A program made the translations under genes and the position numbers. Of a DNA stretch of 6,342 bases, positions 5,538-6,342 are shown in pieces (the stretch's first letter is position 1; each line of letters begins with the position of its first letter). Source of the stretch: an uncultured Rhodanobacter sp. GTDB lineage: Bacteria; Pseudomonadota; Gammaproteobacteria; Xanthomonadales; Rhodanobacteraceae. The notes under the pieces are model-generated. The model ran no database searches. It saw only the letters and a program-made list of their open reading frames with translations, and was not told the DNA's origin. The stretch lies in assembly GCA_937906285.1 (NCBI GenBank), contig CALCWL010000117.1, forward strand, positions 1 to 6,342, read 5' to 3'.

Positions 5538-5557
5538 GGAGCGGCGCGCCACGCTCC
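5538..5557. terminator. weak hairpin between convergent genes
   Basis: GGAGCG (5538-5543) and CGCTCC (5552-5557) form a 6-bp stem with an 8-nt loop in the 108-bp gap between the convergent diguanylate cyclase and sulfotransferase genes. There is no T-run on either strand. Position is the main support for a shared terminator role; nothing else was found in the gap. Confidence 0.3.
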
Positions 5558-5607
5558 CCGAAACACCGACCCGACTGCGCGACGCGATGCGCGCCACGCA
5601 TGCCGCC

Positions 5608-6342
5608 TCACGCCATGTCGAGCATCGCCCCACGCAACACGTCCAGATGCGGCGCGTAAGGGCGCCAGCGGCCGCTGCTTCGATCATGGATCGGCTCGCG
5701 AACCTGGGCCGCGCTGGGCGTGGCCACCGGCGCCTCGTTTCGTTCCGGGTGGAGGCAGGCTTCCTCCAGCGCGAGGCCGCACGGATCGAGAATCCTGCGC
5801 AAGGCGACGCCGGGCTCGCGGACGAGATCGGCATAGGCCACTTCGATCACGGCATCGGGCATCGTGGCCTGCCAATGCCGCGCCAGGCGCCGGTACTGGC
5901 TGTAGTAATGAACCATGGCGCGCTGGTCGTAGCTGTACGCCGCCCGGTTCCCGAACATCATGCTCAGGTTCGAGAAGCACACCTCCAGCGGGTCGCGCAC
6001 CATGTGCACGATGGGCGCGTGCGGCAACGCGCGGCGGATGTGGGCGACCATGCGGATATTGGTCGGCAGCTTGTCGATGAAGTACCGACGCCCCTGTGCC
6101 CGCCAGCGCGTCTGCGCAAGATAGCGCGCACCGAGCTCGGCCAGGTCCAGCCCCGCACCACGCTCGATCGCCGCCAGCGTGCCCGCGGCGCCGTGCGGGA
6201 CCACCCCGGCGACCCGGCGCAACTGTTGCGGGAAATCCGTGATTTCCCCGGCCGAGGCCACCTGCGAATGGCTCGACAGCATGCGGTCGAGCAGCGTCGT
6301 TCCGGAGCGCGGCATGCCGACGATGAAGATCGGCTGCGGCCC
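5608..6342 (-). CDS. sulfotransferase family protein, C-terminal part
   Basis: The frame is open to the window end, so the true N-terminus is missing; 244 residues are visible. The start of the visible part, GPQPIFIVGMPRSGTTLLDRM, contains the PAPS 5'-phosphosulfate loop (PRSGTT). DKLPTN follows, and VHMVRDPLEVCFSNL holds the Arg and Ser expected to bind the 3'-phosphate. The C-terminal part has AAQVREPIHDRSSGRWRPY, typical of the Sulfotransferase_3 group. Family knowledge: such enzymes move sulfate from PAPS to a hydroxyl or amine, and many proteobacterial members carry N-terminal TPR repeats before this domain. Whether TPRs exist here lies outside the window. The methionine in GMPRSG (at 6315) is inside the conserved motif and cannot be the start. 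The acceptor is unknown. The gene converges on the diguanylate cyclase. Confidence 0.93.
   Translation of the reverse strand, partial: GPQPIFIVGMPRSGTTLLDRMLSSHSQVASAGEITDFPQQLRRVAGVVPHGAAGTLAAIERGAGLDLAELGARYLAQTRWRAQGRRYFIDKLPTNIRMVAHIRRALPHAPIVHMVRDPLEVCFSNLSMMFGNRAAYSYDQRAMVHYYSQYRRLARHWQATMPDAVIEVAYADLVREPGVALRRILDPCGLALEEACLHPERNEAPVATPSAAQVREPIHDRSSGRWRPYAPHLDVLRGAMLDMA

Noticed and set aside
4195..5601. Long minus-strand open frame (468 codons)
   Set aside because: It runs antisense through both the DUF1428 gene and the PAS-GGDEF gene, which have strong motifs on the plus strand. It is a typical shadow frame of GC-rich coding DNA.
5301..6080. Plus-strand open frame overlapping the cyclase end and the sulfotransferase
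   Set aside because: Arg/Pro/Ala-rich shadow; the sulfotransferase motifs on the minus strand and GGDEF motifs in the other plus frame account for the region.

Overview
The window is 6,342 bp of compact, GC-rich bacterial chromosome. Protein content and base composition (GC-rich third positions, long antisense shadow frames) suggest a gammaproteobacterium of the Xanthomonadales/Lysobacterales group, perhaps Rhodanobacteraceae (Dyella, Rhodanobacter or Luteibacter type). That placement is inference from gene style, not a database match. No RNA gene, insertion sequence, CRISPR array or integration scar is visible, and no stretch over 300 bp lacks a gene.

Layout, left to right. (1) 1-300 (+) is the 3' end of a SIRT4-like class II sirtuin. 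(2) 399-1381 (+) is a translationally coupled msrB-msrA pair, sharing an ATGA overlap, for methionine sulfoxide repair; the MsrB is the zinc-free type. (3) 1450-2013 (+) is a six-helix inner-membrane protein of unknown function. It converges on (4) 2019-3182 (-), a class 3 (alpha/beta hydrolase) lipase with a hydrophobic helical C-terminus. Upstream of the lipase on the same strand is (5) 3226-3744 (-), a small exported or membrane-anchored beta-rich protein. Items 4 and 5 look like a lipase effector with its cognate immunity protein, as found with type VI secretion systems. (6) 3836-4054 (-) is a 72-aa hypothetical protein. Divergent from it are (7) 4190-4546 (+), a DUF1428/YbaA-like protein, and (8) 4654-5499 (+), a soluble PAS-GGDEF diguanylate cyclase with intact active and inhibitory sites. 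(9) 5608-6342 (-) is the C-terminal catalytic half of a sulfotransferase, cut by the window end.

Most of this is ordinary housekeeping, stress and signalling content: sulfoxide repair, c-di-GMP synthesis and protein deacylation. The part most worth attention is the lipase plus small exported protein. No VgrG, PAAR or Hcp gene is visible in the window, so the type VI link rests on protein architecture and gene order. Several intergenic inverted repeats stand out. The clearest is a 23-bp palindrome with a perfect 10-bp stem that carries the stop codons of both convergent genes at 2011-2021. Another is a 9-bp-stem inverted repeat just upstream of the diguanylate cyclase.
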